Below are positions 1 to 9,800 of a stretch of 42,095 nt of DNA, piece by piece. The DNA is from Bacteroidales bacterium. Lineage in GTDB: Bacteria; Bacteroidota; Bacteroidia; Bacteroidales; UBA10428. Below the pieces are notes generated by a model, which had not been told where the DNA came from, did no database searches, and saw nothing but the letters and a program-made list of their open reading frames with translations. A program made the position numbers and the translations under genes. The stretch spans positions 1 through 42,095 of the forward strand of contig JAFGKY010000031.1 of assembly GCA_016928305.1 (NCBI GenBank), in the 5' to 3' direction. Every line of letters begins with the position of its first letter. The first letter of the stretch is position 1.

Positions 1-788
1 ATCTTATATGGTTTATAGTTCTGGCGCATGGTAAAATACCTGCCGTTTCCAAGTATAACACCAACAGCATTTTTACCGGGCTTAATACTTGGTGTAACAT
101 CAAATGCGTTGTACAATGCGGACTTTGTATAATCAGTAGGAGAGGGGGCGAGCACCTGTGTGCCGGTTTTTACCCCGTTTATATATAATTCGTATAATCC
201 AAGTCCGATAATGTATGCAGTTGCATGTCTTATTTCTTTTTCAGGATGGGTGTTAAATTCCTTACGGAAATATCTTGCCGACAACCTTGAGAATTTTTCA
301 ACCCTGTCCCACGGGAAAGCCTTGTCAAAGCCTATCCATCTGCCTTTCCAATCTTTATAGGCAAGCAATCCCATACTCCAGTATGCAGGCTGGCTCCATT
401 CGCTTTTACCATCTTTGCTCCACACTTTCACTTTCCAGTAGCAACGCATTCTGCTCTTCAATCGCAATCCTCTATAAGTAATATGAACCGACTTACCGGA
501 AGCAACTTTTCCCGAATTCCAGATATCCCCTGTGTCGCTGGCAAGTAATTTGGGGGTCGATGCTACAAGAATCTGATATGCGGTTTGTGTGATATTCCGT
601 TGCGGACTTTCAATTGTCCAGCTCAGGCGGGGTATCAGGATATCAATTCCTTCAGGGTCAACCAGCATTTCGCAACGAAGGTTACTAACCGACAGGAATT
701 CTTTATTTACAGTTGTTTTGCATCCATGTATGCTCATTATGAATGCCAGCAGGATCAATCCGAACAGGTATGTTTTTTTCCCGTGCAT
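1..788 (-). CDS. Alpha-L-rhamnosidase, GH78 family, N-terminal part (3' end beyond the window)
   Basis: I translated the reverse complement of the left edge. It is open from an ATG at 788 to the edge, giving about 262 residues. The start has a hydrophobic signal segment and a Cys at residue 23 (context SIHGC, a weak lipobox). An Ig-like domain follows with PRLSW and YWKVKVWS, then WKGRWIG, then a jelly-roll segment with YELYINGVK and NAVGVILGNGRY. This order is typical of bacterial GH78 enzymes, which remove terminal L-rhamnose from pectin side chains or rhamnogalacturonan. The catalytic (alpha/alpha)6 domain lies outside the window, so activity cannot be checked. The gene starts 22 bp after the stop of the upstream gene and is probably co-transcribed. 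The frame stays open upstream of 788, so an earlier start overlapping that gene is possible, but the signal sequence favours 788. Confidence 0.85.
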   Translation of the reverse strand, partial: MHGKKTYLFGLILLAFIMSIHGCKTTVNKEFLSVSNLRCEMLVDPEGIDILIPRLSWTIESPQRNITQTAYQILVASTPKLLASDTGDIWNSGKVASGKSVHITYRGLRLKSRMRCYWKVKVWSKDGKSEWSQPAYWSMGLLAYKDWKGRWIGFDKAFPWDRVEKFSRLSARYFRKEFNTHPEKEIRHATAYIIGLGLYELYINGVKTGTQVLAPSPTDYTKSALYNAFDVTPSIKPGKNAVGVILGNGRYFTMRQNYKPYK

Positions 789-810
789 GGATATTCTGAT
801 TTTTACAATC

Positions 811-3800
811 TTACGGATGATAAACCAGCTTTTCAAGGTTATTGGTATGAGCTGCCTTTGTGCCGTTTATGAGCAAGGTAAGCCCTTTTCCCCTGTCATA
901 TTTTGTCCCGTTTCTGTCCCAGATTATCGTTAGCTTTTTCCCATGATACAGGATGTTATCCAGGCAGAACCAATCCCATTTTCCGTCAGGCAACAACGGA
1001 TTGATTTCAATGATCTCATCATCCCGCGGCCTGAGTCCGACCAGTCCGGTGATGATCAGATCGTTGAAGGTTGAATGGTTATAATACCGGCTCCGCTCCT
1101 GGTCCCCTTTAAGCCAGTATCCGGTGGTTTCATCGAGATATTCTCCGATATAGGGATGTCCGCGGTAATACTGTGATTCCACATATAGTTCAAGATGCCT
1201 GAAATAGGCTGTGTTATCAACAATATCCTGGTGGTAGTTGTTAAGCAGGTTAGCCAGTGCCGTCAATGTCTGGGATGTGGCAAAAGGCCAGACAGCACCG
1301 TCCCACTCACAGCGGCAACATCCTCTTTTCCGGAACTCCGGATGCCTGCGCTCGGCGGTGGTCATGCCAAAAGGAGCAAGGAAACCATTGGGATCCATGA
1401 GTTGTTCCCATGCTTTGGCATACCGGTTGTCATCATCAGGCAGTTCAACCATCCAGGGTATATAACCGATGGCCTCTCTGACCTGGGCATGATTTCCATC
1501 GGGCTTGAGGGTTTCGAAAAAAGAACTGTCATTATTCCAGAGTTTTTGCTGCACCCGTTTTTTTAAGGTATCCGCTTTCATTTTATATCCATCGGAAAGA
1601 TCTTTATTCCCGGCCAGGAATGATATTTTTGAGAGGGCCATTGCATTGCCATACATATAACTGTTAATGGTTGGACGGGCGTTCTGCACTTTTCTGCCTC
1701 CGCTGATCGATTCTTCCATTCCGTCTTTCACGTCTTCCTGCCAGAATAATCCGTTGGGAAGGCGTCTTTCCTTTTCCCAGTTCTTGAAATCAGCGTCAAG
1801 ATCGGAAAGCATATCAAGCAAGAATTCCCTGTTGCCACTTACCCTATAAAGTTCATAAAGAGCATGTGCTGTATAATTGCTGAAACTGTGGAGTTTTTTT
1901 AGGGGTATACCATCATTACCTCTGTACCAGATATGGATATAATTATCAAGGTACTTTTGGTCATGCAGCCAGCGGGCTTCATTTATGTGATGACCGATAG
2001 CACAGGCGATCAGGTTATACTTGTCAGCATAAGAGCGTTCTGTAAGGAATTCTGTAAATGCAAATCCTGCAGGCGTTGTCTTGATGTGCTTGCGTAATGT
2101 CCACCAGCGGAAATAAAACAATTCCTCGAAATTATCCTGCGGACAGTGAAAAAGCGGAATATTGGCTTTCATCCATTCCCATGCCCTCGCGTTGGGTATA
2201 GCCTGTATGATATTCTCATCCTCCATCCGGTTGAAATAATCGGCATAATGTTTAAAATCATCTGCATGCAAAACAGAACTACCTTCAGGTACTGTTTTTA
2301 CGTGCAGTGATTTGATATAATAAATGGCTTCCTCAACGGGATTTCCGGTCATCACGAGATCAAAATCCTGATCGGTAGGTGTGTCAGCATCCGGAAACCG
2401 GCGTATTTCACCGGTTCGAAATACGATCCTTGCCAATGAGTGAACCGGTGCAAAAAATCCCCGTGTGATTTCCAGTTTACCATTAATATAAACGCGGTAT
2501 AAACGCGTAACGGCATCCAGTTCTATTTTGAAATGATAATCCTTATGTGATTTATAGTGGCAGAGCGTTGACATCCGGTAACCCGATTTTACTCTTATCA
2601 GGCTATCAGCATTCAATACCAGTCTGAACGCAGGAGACCCGAACTTATCCTGAAATTCAATATGCAAAGTACCGTGTGTGTTTTGGCCTGCAATAAGTGT
2701 AAACAGGGCTGTTAGTTTTTTACTTTCCGGAAACAATCGTTCGGCTTTGGCATAATCGCAGATATCCTTGTCACGCAAGGTAAGACATTTCTCCTGCTGC
2801 AAGGTTTCAATTGCTACCGGGCACCAAAGCGGACTGAATATATTCCATCTGTCAAGTTCCTTGCCTTCCGGCATTTCGCTGAAAACTTCCCGGATATCAT
2901 TGGTTTCTTTGTCTTTAACAGGGACAGGGATCTTTGCTATCCAAATATCTTCCTTGTTCATGCTGTATGTGATCCACATGTTCCTGTCCGGTGGGACTCC
3001 ATTGCCTTCAGCAATTCCACGCATGTATTGCGGTCCGTATGCCTTATAATTACCCCCGTAGCGCATGGGTGAAATCTCTCCGTTAACAAGAAGAAGGTTT
3101 TTAAATTCCAGTCCGTCATCGCTGACCGAGATCGCCAATGGCCAGCGAAATACCGAAGGGTTGTAAACAACAGCATAACGGCCATCCGATGTTTTCTGTC
3201 CCCATATTTTGGCATTCCCGTTGACAAAACCGGGAGCCCTGCGGATATTCGACCAGCTGACACCTTGATTGTCATTGATCGAAAAGAAGGCATGTTTCCA
3301 AAAACCGACAATCCTGCCGTCGGGCAGATGATAGTAATTAAAGGCTTTATAATCCCTGTGCTCGGGTATAAGCGGATCATCCGGATCGGCTTCCTCATTC
3401 CACTGCTGCATCATGAGAGGATTTGCCATAAGCTCATCACAAGCGCTGATAAATCCTTTGTCCCTGCTCCTGGTATAAAAGGGATAATGGGTATTTTTTT
3501 GATTCCAGTTTTTATTATAACGGATAAAATATATCGGACCAAAGCTTCCATTTGTATATATCTCTCGCACCACACGACCGATTCCTTTCCCGTCATTGGG
3601 ATCATCATCACCGGCCAGGCAGATGCCGTAATATCCCAGTACCAACAACCTGTTGTCTTTGGAAACATAAAAACCCATACGCTGGTGCATAACGGCAAAC
3701 AAATCTTTTGCCATTTCGCTTCTTCCTTCTTTGGTTGTACCATCAGGTATTCTGTAGGGAGGAAAAATAACCACGGGTTTTGACCATTTGTACCCGTTAC

Positions 3801-4272
3801 CGGATGTAACCAGCAGTGTTTGTCCCGGAGGGATGTGTTCACCAACAGAATCGCTCAGATATTCAAGGTAGAACGTATTGTTCCAGTATGCCAGCATAGG
3901 GGCATGGTTATACGTCCAACCTGTGCCTTCAGCCATTTCGGGATGCTCACGATTAGCCCTTAATACCTGGATATTATGCACTCCCATTGCCAGTGGTAAC
4001 TGGCCATGGTGATAATCGACATTGGAAAGAGTTTTACCGGAGTAAAATACTGAGTCCTGGGCGTTGGTGCCAGGAGAGGATATAATGGCTAATGCAAGGA
4101 CAAAACTAAGGATTAGGAGTCGCAAGAAGTGACGAGTGGCATCCCCCTTCGCCAAAGCTTCGGTAGATAAAAGTGACGAGCGGAGAGTGAAAAGTGAAAA
4201 GTGAAAAGTGAAAAGTGAAAAGTGAAAAGTGAAAAGTGAAAAGTGGATTGTATATAGGCGGATAGTGAACAT
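811..4272 (-). CDS. Large secreted two-domain glycosidase: sialidase-like propeller plus six-hairpin (GH143-GH142-like?)
   Basis: This 1153-residue reading has two large modules. Residues about 75-460 look like a sialidase-type beta-propeller with Asp-box-like turns (SGNGYKWSKP, NDNQGVSWSN, SVSDDGLEF). A lamin-G-like sandwich follows at about 500-640. Residues about 660-1100 resemble an (alpha/alpha)6 six-hairpin glycosidase of the MGH1-like type (GLFWQEDVKDGMEESI, then CRCEWDGAVWPFATSQ). The same order, propeller then six-hairpin, is known for the RG-II enzyme with a GH143 Dha-hydrolase and a GH142 beta-L-arabinofuranosidase. That assignment is inference; a generic sialidase-like plus six-hairpin protein is the alternative. 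The N-terminus is uncertain. The ATG at 4272 lies in a repeat element, and residues 10-49 are low-complexity repeat translation. A clean signal peptide begins near residue 50, where a TTG at 4125 (followed by RLLILSFVLALA) could be the real start. Confidence 0.7.
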   Translation of the reverse strand: MFTIRLYTIHFSLFTFHFSLFTFHFSLFTLRSSLLSTEALAKGDATRHFLRLLILSFVLALAIISSPGTNAQDSVFYSGKTLSNVDYHHGQLPLAMGVHNIQVLRANREHPEMAEGTGWTYNHAPMLAYWNNTFYLEYLSDSVGEHIPPGQTLLVTSGNGYKWSKPVVIFPPYRIPDGTTKEGRSEMAKDLFAVMHQRMGFYVSKDNRLLVLGYYGICLAGDDDPNDGKGIGRVVREIYTNGSFGPIYFIRYNKNWNQKNTHYPFYTRSRDKGFISACDELMANPLMMQQWNEEADPDDPLIPEHRDYKAFNYYHLPDGRIVGFWKHAFFSINDNQGVSWSNIRRAPGFVNGNAKIWGQKTSDGRYAVVYNPSVFRWPLAISVSDDGLEFKNLLLVNGEISPMRYGGNYKAYGPQYMRGIAEGNGVPPDRNMWITYSMNKEDIWIAKIPVPVKDKETNDIREVFSEMPEGKELDRWNIFSPLWCPVAIETLQQEKCLTLRDKDICDYAKAERLFPESKKLTALFTLIAGQNTHGTLHIEFQDKFGSPAFRLVLNADSLIRVKSGYRMSTLCHYKSHKDYHFKIELDAVTRLYRVYINGKLEITRGFFAPVHSLARIVFRTGEIRRFPDADTPTDQDFDLVMTGNPVEEAIYYIKSLHVKTVPEGSSVLHADDFKHYADYFNRMEDENIIQAIPNARAWEWMKANIPLFHCPQDNFEELFYFRWWTLRKHIKTTPAGFAFTEFLTERSYADKYNLIACAIGHHINEARWLHDQKYLDNYIHIWYRGNDGIPLKKLHSFSNYTAHALYELYRVSGNREFLLDMLSDLDADFKNWEKERRLPNGLFWQEDVKDGMEESISGGRKVQNARPTINSYMYGNAMALSKISFLAGNKDLSDGYKMKADTLKKRVQQKLWNNDSSFFETLKPDGNHAQVREAIGYIPWMVELPDDDNRYAKAWEQLMDPNGFLAPFGMTTAERRHPEFRKRGCCRCEWDGAVWPFATSQTLTALANLLNNYHQDIVDNTAYFRHLELYVESQYYRGHPYIGEYLDETTGYWLKGDQERSRYYNHSTFNDLIITGLVGLRPRDDEIIEINPLLPDGKWDWFCLDNILYHGKKLTIIWDRNGTKYDRGKGLTLLINGTKAAHTNNLEKLVYHP
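4124..4177 (-). repeat. Dispersed 54-bp intergenic repeat, copy A
   Basis: On the minus strand this begins GTCACTTTTATCTACCGAAG and ends GTCACTTCTT. It matches positions 6834-6887 (plus strand) at 49 of 54 bases by eye, in opposite orientation. GTCACTT occurs at both ends of the unit. Similarity continues upstream into a CACCAAAAATATGTTYACT stretch (4264-4282 here). The copy covers the 5' end of the 811-4272 reading frame, so its translation (LSTEALAK) is probably not real protein sequence. Confidence 0.75.
4190..4245 (-). repeat. Eight perfect tandem copies of a 7-bp unit (AAAAGTG on the plus strand)
   Basis: Eight exact copies run without interruption over 56 bp, and a partly matching copy (GAGAGTG) sits next to them. 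The array lies between the ATG at 4272 and the signal-peptide segment of the large glycosidase gene. Because 7 is not a multiple of 3, gain or loss of one unit would change the frame between that ATG and the rest of the gene. Whether this matters depends on which start codon is used. Confidence 0.9.
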
Positions 4273-4311
4273 ATTTTTGGTGTTTTTGTGCTTTTGTGGT
4301 TAAAGTTTATA

Positions 4312-5253
4312 CTAATTTCTGTAAAATTTTTTAAGTTGTTTTAATATTTTCCGGTTTGCTTTAAAAATCGTTCCGTGTTTATGTCCTTTCGGAATACTGA
4401 TTTCATCTGTCACATCCAAAAAAGCAATAAAATCTTTTGTTTTTGACGCCATATAACAATGCTCTCCATAAGCATCGTAATAGATAAGCCATTCCTTACC
4501 TGTTTTTACAACGCTTGGTCCTTCAGTGAGAAAACCGGTGAACGCTTCGGAAATTTCATTCCATGGCCCATGAGGGCTTGCTGAGAACATAACTTTCAGG
4601 TTTCGATTAGGTCGGGTATTGTCTTTAAGAACAAGTACATAATCTTTAGATCCCCTTTTAACGATTACCGCATCAATAACGCTGAACCCCGGGTCAAGGA
4701 ATAGTCTTGCCGGTTCGAAAGTCGTGAAATCTTTTGTGGTTGTGTAATACAGCCGGTGGTTGTTATATTCTTCCTCCATTCCTTTTTCAAATTTAAACGG
4801 AATTGTGGATGCCCATACAATAAAGAAATCACGGGTTTCTTCTTCGTAATAGAGCTCCGGAGCCCACACGTTGACGGTTGTCGTATCAAAGGCCATAACG
4901 GGTATAAATTGCTGTTCCGACCAATTCAGAAGATCTTTGGAATATGCATAGCCAAATCCCGGATCACCTCTCCAGGAGGAAGTCCATACCAGGTGGAAAG
5001 TTCTGTCAGGGCCCTGCACAATGGAAGGATCACGCAATACCTTTTGGCTGCCGACATCAGGTTTTAAAAAAATGGTATTGAAGTCCGTCCAGTGATATCC
5101 GTCATCACTGTATAATAATCTCAAACCCCGGTCAGCCGGTTCATGAAAGGAAGTAAAAAAATAGACTTCTTTACGCGAATGACAGGCCATAAGGATCAGC
5201 AAAAAGGCGATTACGGACACAATAAATGATCTATATACTTTCTTTCTATTCAT
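4312..5253 (-). CDS. GH43-like five-bladed propeller glycosidase, lipoprotein
   Basis: The 313-residue protein starts with a lipoprotein signal (LILMAC, Cys24), which suggests a membrane-anchored enzyme in the periplasm or at the surface. The rest is one five-bladed propeller of the GH43/GH117 type. RDP (Asp75) fits the general base, the WAPELY motif at 130-135 is typical of GH43, Asp194 in SVIDAV fits the pKa modulator and Glu244 in LTEGPSV fits the acid. The family removes arabinose, xylose or galactose from plant cell-wall polysaccharides; in a pectin locus an arabinofuranosidase or exo-galactosidase is likely. There is no accessory C-terminal domain. It lies 24 bp downstream of the GH140-like gene, in the same direction. 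The exact substrate cannot be read from the sequence. Confidence 0.8.
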   Translation of the reverse strand: MNRKKVYRSFIVSVIAFLLILMACHSRKEVYFFTSFHEPADRGLRLLYSDDGYHWTDFNTIFLKPDVGSQKVLRDPSIVQGPDRTFHLVWTSSWRGDPGFGYAYSKDLLNWSEQQFIPVMAFDTTTVNVWAPELYYEEETRDFFIVWASTIPFKFEKGMEEEYNNHRLYYTTTKDFTTFEPARLFLDPGFSVIDAVIVKRGSKDYVLVLKDNTRPNRNLKVMFSASPHGPWNEISEAFTGFLTEGPSVVKTGKEWLIYYDAYGEHCYMASKTKDFIAFLDVTDEISIPKGHKHGTIFKANRKILKQLKKFYRN

Positions 5254-5277
5254 TTTAATATCTCGTTGTTACTTTCA

Positions 5278-6675
5278 TTATTCCAAACTGTCAAGTACCA
5301 ATACCCAGTCGTTCCCGTTCATAACCGTACCCGGTGGCTGAAATTCCCTTGTCCCGGCGTTTTCAAAAATTCCAATTTTTTGCCAGCTTCCGTCACGAGG
5401 GCTGTACCATGAAGCACTGACCCTTGTCCCACGGATTTTTCCCATTGCAATATCCATCTTCCTGCCGGTATAGTTATAGATAAACGCATAGTCGTCTCCC
5501 CTGGTGGCTGTTAGGTAATCATACCGTTCTCCCTGTTTGGCTGAGATAAGTGACTGATCGGGTATACGGCTGAAGAAATCTTTTGACAGTATCAGCTTTT
5601 TGAGGTGTATCATTTGTTGTGCGCCGGGTTCATTGAGAGCAGCTTCCCATTCCATTTTTGGTCCATAGGAAGCATCGGCGTCAGAAGTCCTGTGAAATTG
5701 CATAATGGCATTATGCCCGTATGTGAAGCCGAAAGCGCCTGAGAAAACCGACCAGTAGGCATACCGCCTGACGTCATTATGGTTCCAGTAAGGTTGCAAG
5801 GTGTCGTGCAGGCCTTGCGGGATGCCTTCATAGGAAGGTTCACCGTCGATAGTCGGTTTAACAGGCTTAAGATTGTAGTCGGATAGTACATAACGCCAGT
5901 TGTCTTCTCCATAGGCCAGCCGGGTATCGTCCTGGTCATACCGGCGATGTCCGGACTGGATCATGTTAAAATCAAGCCATTGTTCGTTATGAAACCACAT
6001 GGAAGACTGCAACCTTCCCCTTGGATGGAAAGTCATCAAATGATCCGGATCATTTTGATGGATAGCCATTCCCAGTGCTTTCCAGACAGCCGTTGAATCC
6101 TCTCCGTTGATGTCCCCCCCGTTGACCCAGATTATATTCTTTTTACCTCTGTATCGTTTTGCAATCCATTCACCAAAGACTGATGCCTGTTGTGAAGAAA
6201 CTGCTCCACTTTTTACGTTTGATCCCCAGATTGGGACCATGGCCATATACATGCCTTTATCACATGCCAGATCGATAACGTAATTTATATGATCCCAGAA
6301 ATCATAAGCGTATTCATCCTCCGGATTATTACCTGGAGTTACCAGGGGACAGGCAACATTCCTGTTTTTAAATGCCGAGTCTCCATATGCGTTGACGGGA
6401 TGATCAATATCATGCAATACCATAACCTGTATTACATTGAATCCTTTCAGCTTTCTATCCTCAATGTATTTGCCTGCATCCTCGCGGTTAAGCTTTTTAA
6501 AGAGCAGCCATCCCGTATCACCCAGCCAGAAAAAAGGATTGTTGTTTTCATCAGCCAGAAAACGGCGGTTATCGGAGATTTTGAGAAGGGGTAGTTGTAC
6601 CTTTTTTTCTTGCAAGCAGGCAGAGATACAGAAGATAACTCCAGTTAAAAACAATATTTTTATGGTTTTAATCAT
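5278..6675 (-). CDS. GH140-like (DUF4038 family) glycosidase, lipoprotein
   Basis: The protein has 465 residues with a lipoprotein signal (FCISAC, Cys20). A TIM-barrel domain covers about 30-370, with FFWLGDTGW at 48-56 typical of the DUF4038 family. Asp188 in NGGDING fits the acid/base and Glu279 in TIDGEPSYEG the nucleophile. A small C-terminal sandwich follows (YDYLTATRGDDYAFIYNYTG), as in characterised GH140 proteins. GH140 includes the apiosidase that removes apiose-linked side chains of rhamnogalacturonan II, which suits this pectin locus. Whether this member is an apiosidase is inference, since related DUF4038 proteins have other targets. It is followed by the GH43-like lipoprotein gene, and 203 bp of repeat-bearing sequence separate it from the upstream gene. 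Confidence 0.78.
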   Translation of the reverse strand: MIKTIKILFLTGVIFCISACLQEKKVQLPLLKISDNRRFLADENNNPFFWLGDTGWLLFKKLNREDAGKYIEDRKLKGFNVIQVMVLHDIDHPVNAYGDSAFKNRNVACPLVTPGNNPEDEYAYDFWDHINYVIDLACDKGMYMAMVPIWGSNVKSGAVSSQQASVFGEWIAKRYRGKKNIIWVNGGDINGEDSTAVWKALGMAIHQNDPDHLMTFHPRGRLQSSMWFHNEQWLDFNMIQSGHRRYDQDDTRLAYGEDNWRYVLSDYNLKPVKPTIDGEPSYEGIPQGLHDTLQPYWNHNDVRRYAYWSVFSGAFGFTYGHNAIMQFHRTSDADASYGPKMEWEAALNEPGAQQMIHLKKLILSKDFFSRIPDQSLISAKQGERYDYLTATRGDDYAFIYNYTGRKMDIAMGKIRGTRVSASWYSPRDGSWQKIGIFENAGTREFQPPGTVMNGNDWVLVLDSLE

Positions 6676-6833
6676 GCCTAAATATATTTATTAAATCCCC
6701 TGACTAAGTCAAGGACAATAGATTCAACCAGTTGCCGGCTCCGCCGGGTGACTGTTAAGTGGTTAAAACACCAAAACACCAAAACACCAAAAATATGTTT
6801 ACTCATTATCTTTTCACTTTTTACTTGTCACTT

Positions 6834-6887
6834 GTCACTTTTATCTACCGAAGCTTTAGCGAAGGTGGATGTCATTTGTCACTTCTT
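6834..6887 (+). repeat. Dispersed 54-bp intergenic repeat, copy B
   Basis: This is the second copy of the 54-bp unit seen inverted at 4124-4177, with about five differences. It lies in the 203-bp gap between two glycosidase genes. Its last ten bases (GTCACTTCTT) contain the stop codon of the upstream gene (TGA at 6879-6881). Upstream of the core is the same ACCAAAAATATGTTTACT stretch, preceded by CACCAAAA-type direct repeats (6768-6794). The remaining gap, 6676-6767, shows no gene. Confidence 0.75.
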
Positions 6888-9800
6888 CTTTATCCAAAGT
6901 ACAACATCTCCCGCTATGGGTGATTCTGGTTTATAAGTTCTTCCTCCTTTTATGTTGCCTTCCGTTTTCAGGATTTGTCCGTTGGCCGGATCGATCCATA
7001 TCAGCTCGATCTCTTTTCCGGGACCGGGCAATTCCAGATCAGGTATACTTTCTCCGGAACAATACATTATTTTTTCTCCTTGTGCATTGGCCAGTGAATA
7101 GACCTCTTGGTGATTTTCAATGAAGGTAACCGGCTTCATCGTGGCGGCAGCAACATAAAAGACTTTATCATCAATGACGGGAATGGCAGCCATAGAACCG
7201 CCTGCCATAAAAACCGCCCAATGAAGATTGTGTTTAATCGGATTGGAATAAATGACTGCCTTTTCAGGGAATTTAATACGGTATTCCGACACAGCCTTGT
7301 AAACCGATTGAAACGATGCTTTTCCCGGATTTACCAGTCTGGCATGCTGTCGGGGGGCAAGATTCTTGCCTCCTTCCGGGGCGTAGAGGCTGCCGTCAGC
7401 ACGATATTGCCAATACCGGATATCAATAATTTCAATGGATGGTGAACGCAATGGATCAGCCAGGATGGTGTCCTGTACATCCTTGGTGGTGCTGAGTCCG
7501 ATCAACGCATTATGGCTGGTTTCCTTTTCCCATTCCTTTATATTATCTATCCAGAATTCCACGAAATGAAGAGGTCCTGTGTATTCTTTGCCTATCAGAT
7601 GAACAACATTGGCATTATCGGCAAAATTATTCAGGCATTGACGGATATATTGCTTATGAATTTTCTTGCGTTCGGGATGTGTGACGTCATAGAACTGTTC
7701 AGCCATAAAAATACACTTATCGCCGGCATAGGGTGGGGGCTCAGGGAAACCGGTATTGTTAATATTATTGACTGTGCGCCATGGAAAATCGGCCCAGTGA
7801 GCACCCGCTTCCAGCATGTTATGCTGAAAATAATGCTGATGGATAAGCACCAGTCCCTTCTTATCAGCCAGACCGGCAAACTGTTTTAACCGCATCCAAT
7901 ACCAGTGATTGGGTTTTGTAAGATCGTATTTGCTTAGTCCGTCCCATGCAATATCCTGTCCCGACCTGGCAAAGGGCTGTTCATAAAACGGAGGCCATAC
8001 ATCGCTATCCATACGCCGTATACGTTCATGGTCATCACGACGGCGTTCATACCACAAGCCATAATTATGATCAATAGCCAGGATGTTATTGCATATCATC
8101 TCATTCGTGACTTCTTCAAGATTGTCCGTAAAACCCATACCCGTTCTTCCGGGAACAAACCGTGTAAGGTGGGGGCCCGATTTTTCCACGTCTTCGGGTC
8201 TTATGGTGCCACGCCACCATTGTGTGCCAATTGTTCTGCCAGTCAAGACAGCATCATGGATGATGAGCCATCCGTTTTCAATTGAAATTTCTTTTTTTAT
8301 TGTCTCATTTTCAACATCTTTTTTCTTCATTATCCGGGAAACAGGTATGGCAGCTTCTTTCTTGATCAGAACTGGCGTTCTCTGACTCGCATGTTCAATC
8401 CATGCCCTGAGATGGATCTGTGGATTTGCGGATGATGCTGTCATCGCTTGTGCCTGGTCAACAGATGGACTGCTCGTTGACTCAAATTCCACAGGAAGAA
8501 AATGCGCTCTTTTCAGCATGTCATCACCGGTCCTTTCTGCCAATTGAGCATAATAGAGGCTACGTGGTTTGATATGACTGTTGGACTCATGCCAGGATCC
8601 GTTTCCTGAAAACTGTCCCCATGCGCCAAAGGCCCAATTTGTAGCTGTTGGAGGAGAATAACAGTCAATTCTGGCGGCCGAACATTGCCATATCATGCTG
8701 TTGGCAGCTGTCCACCCTGCACCCTGGCCATCCGGTCCTCTGTTTCCTAATGATAAGGCATTTCCGTCAACGTACACCAGATCGAATAATACGCCTGATG
8801 CCCACCGGTCAGTCGTTCCGCTGAAATTATTAGGCAGATGCGATTCACATTGTACAAATGCATTGGGGCCCGGTGCGAAATTACCCGTTGCAAAATCGTG
8901 ATATCCGTTTTCTGCATAACAGCGTTGAAAGAGTGTTAGTTGCCCGGAAGTGAAAAATGTATATCGCCGCTGGCCCCCGATCTCGGATACCGGGCTCAAT
9001 GAAATACAGTCTTCGATCGTAACCTGTTTGGCTGTTTCATATACCGCAACAGCCGATCCGGCAAAATGCTCAAAAGTTACCTGACGCACCCAGCAGTCTT
9101 TTGCATTTTCAATCGTGACTGCCATCCAGCAATGATCCTCATCTTTCAGGTTTTCCGTGTTATACGATGACCGGCAACGAATGTTTTCTATACCAATGTC
9201 TGATATTCTTCCCTCCCACGAGTAGGTTGAAATAAAACCACCTCCAAAGGCAGCATCAAGGGCTGTGGTAAGTGGAGCATCCAATGTGACGGAATGCTCA
9301 TCGGTTGCCGTGATAGTCCTTTCCCATACAATTCCACTTTCCCGGGGTTTCCATCTCAGCCAGCCTGATTCACCACCAAAGCTTTCCATACCCAGTGTGT
9401 TAATCCATGCCCATGTAACAGGCCGATGCACCCTTACCGGATCACCGGCTTTAAAGGTATGATTGTTGCCAACGGTTATTTTATTCGTGCCAACAGGAAC
9501 ATAGGAATCGATGATCGTTGCTTCGGTATTTTTCTTCAGGTTATTCATACCGGCAATCCTTATAAGGGTTTCCCGGTTCTTCCCGTCAGCTATCAGCACT
9601 GTTCCGTCAACATCCATTCCACTGCCCCGCAATGCCACCCCTGAAGCACTGATAACAAGACGTCCCTCAAGCCTGTAAATTCCTTTTTCCAACAAAACGG
9701 CACCCCTGAAACCATGTTCATCCTGTGGTAATAAAGATACATAATTGATAGCCTCCTGTATGGTTTTTGTGGCATCTTCTCCCTGAACAGGGACAACAAC

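Noticed and set aside
4190..4245. A CRISPR-like array
   Set aside because: The 7-bp units are contiguous with no spacers, so it is a simple tandem repeat.
6748..6936. A 62-residue plus-strand reading frame containing LLSTEALAK
   Set aside because: It is a translation of the 54-bp dispersed repeat and overlaps the 3' end of a well-supported gene on the other strand.
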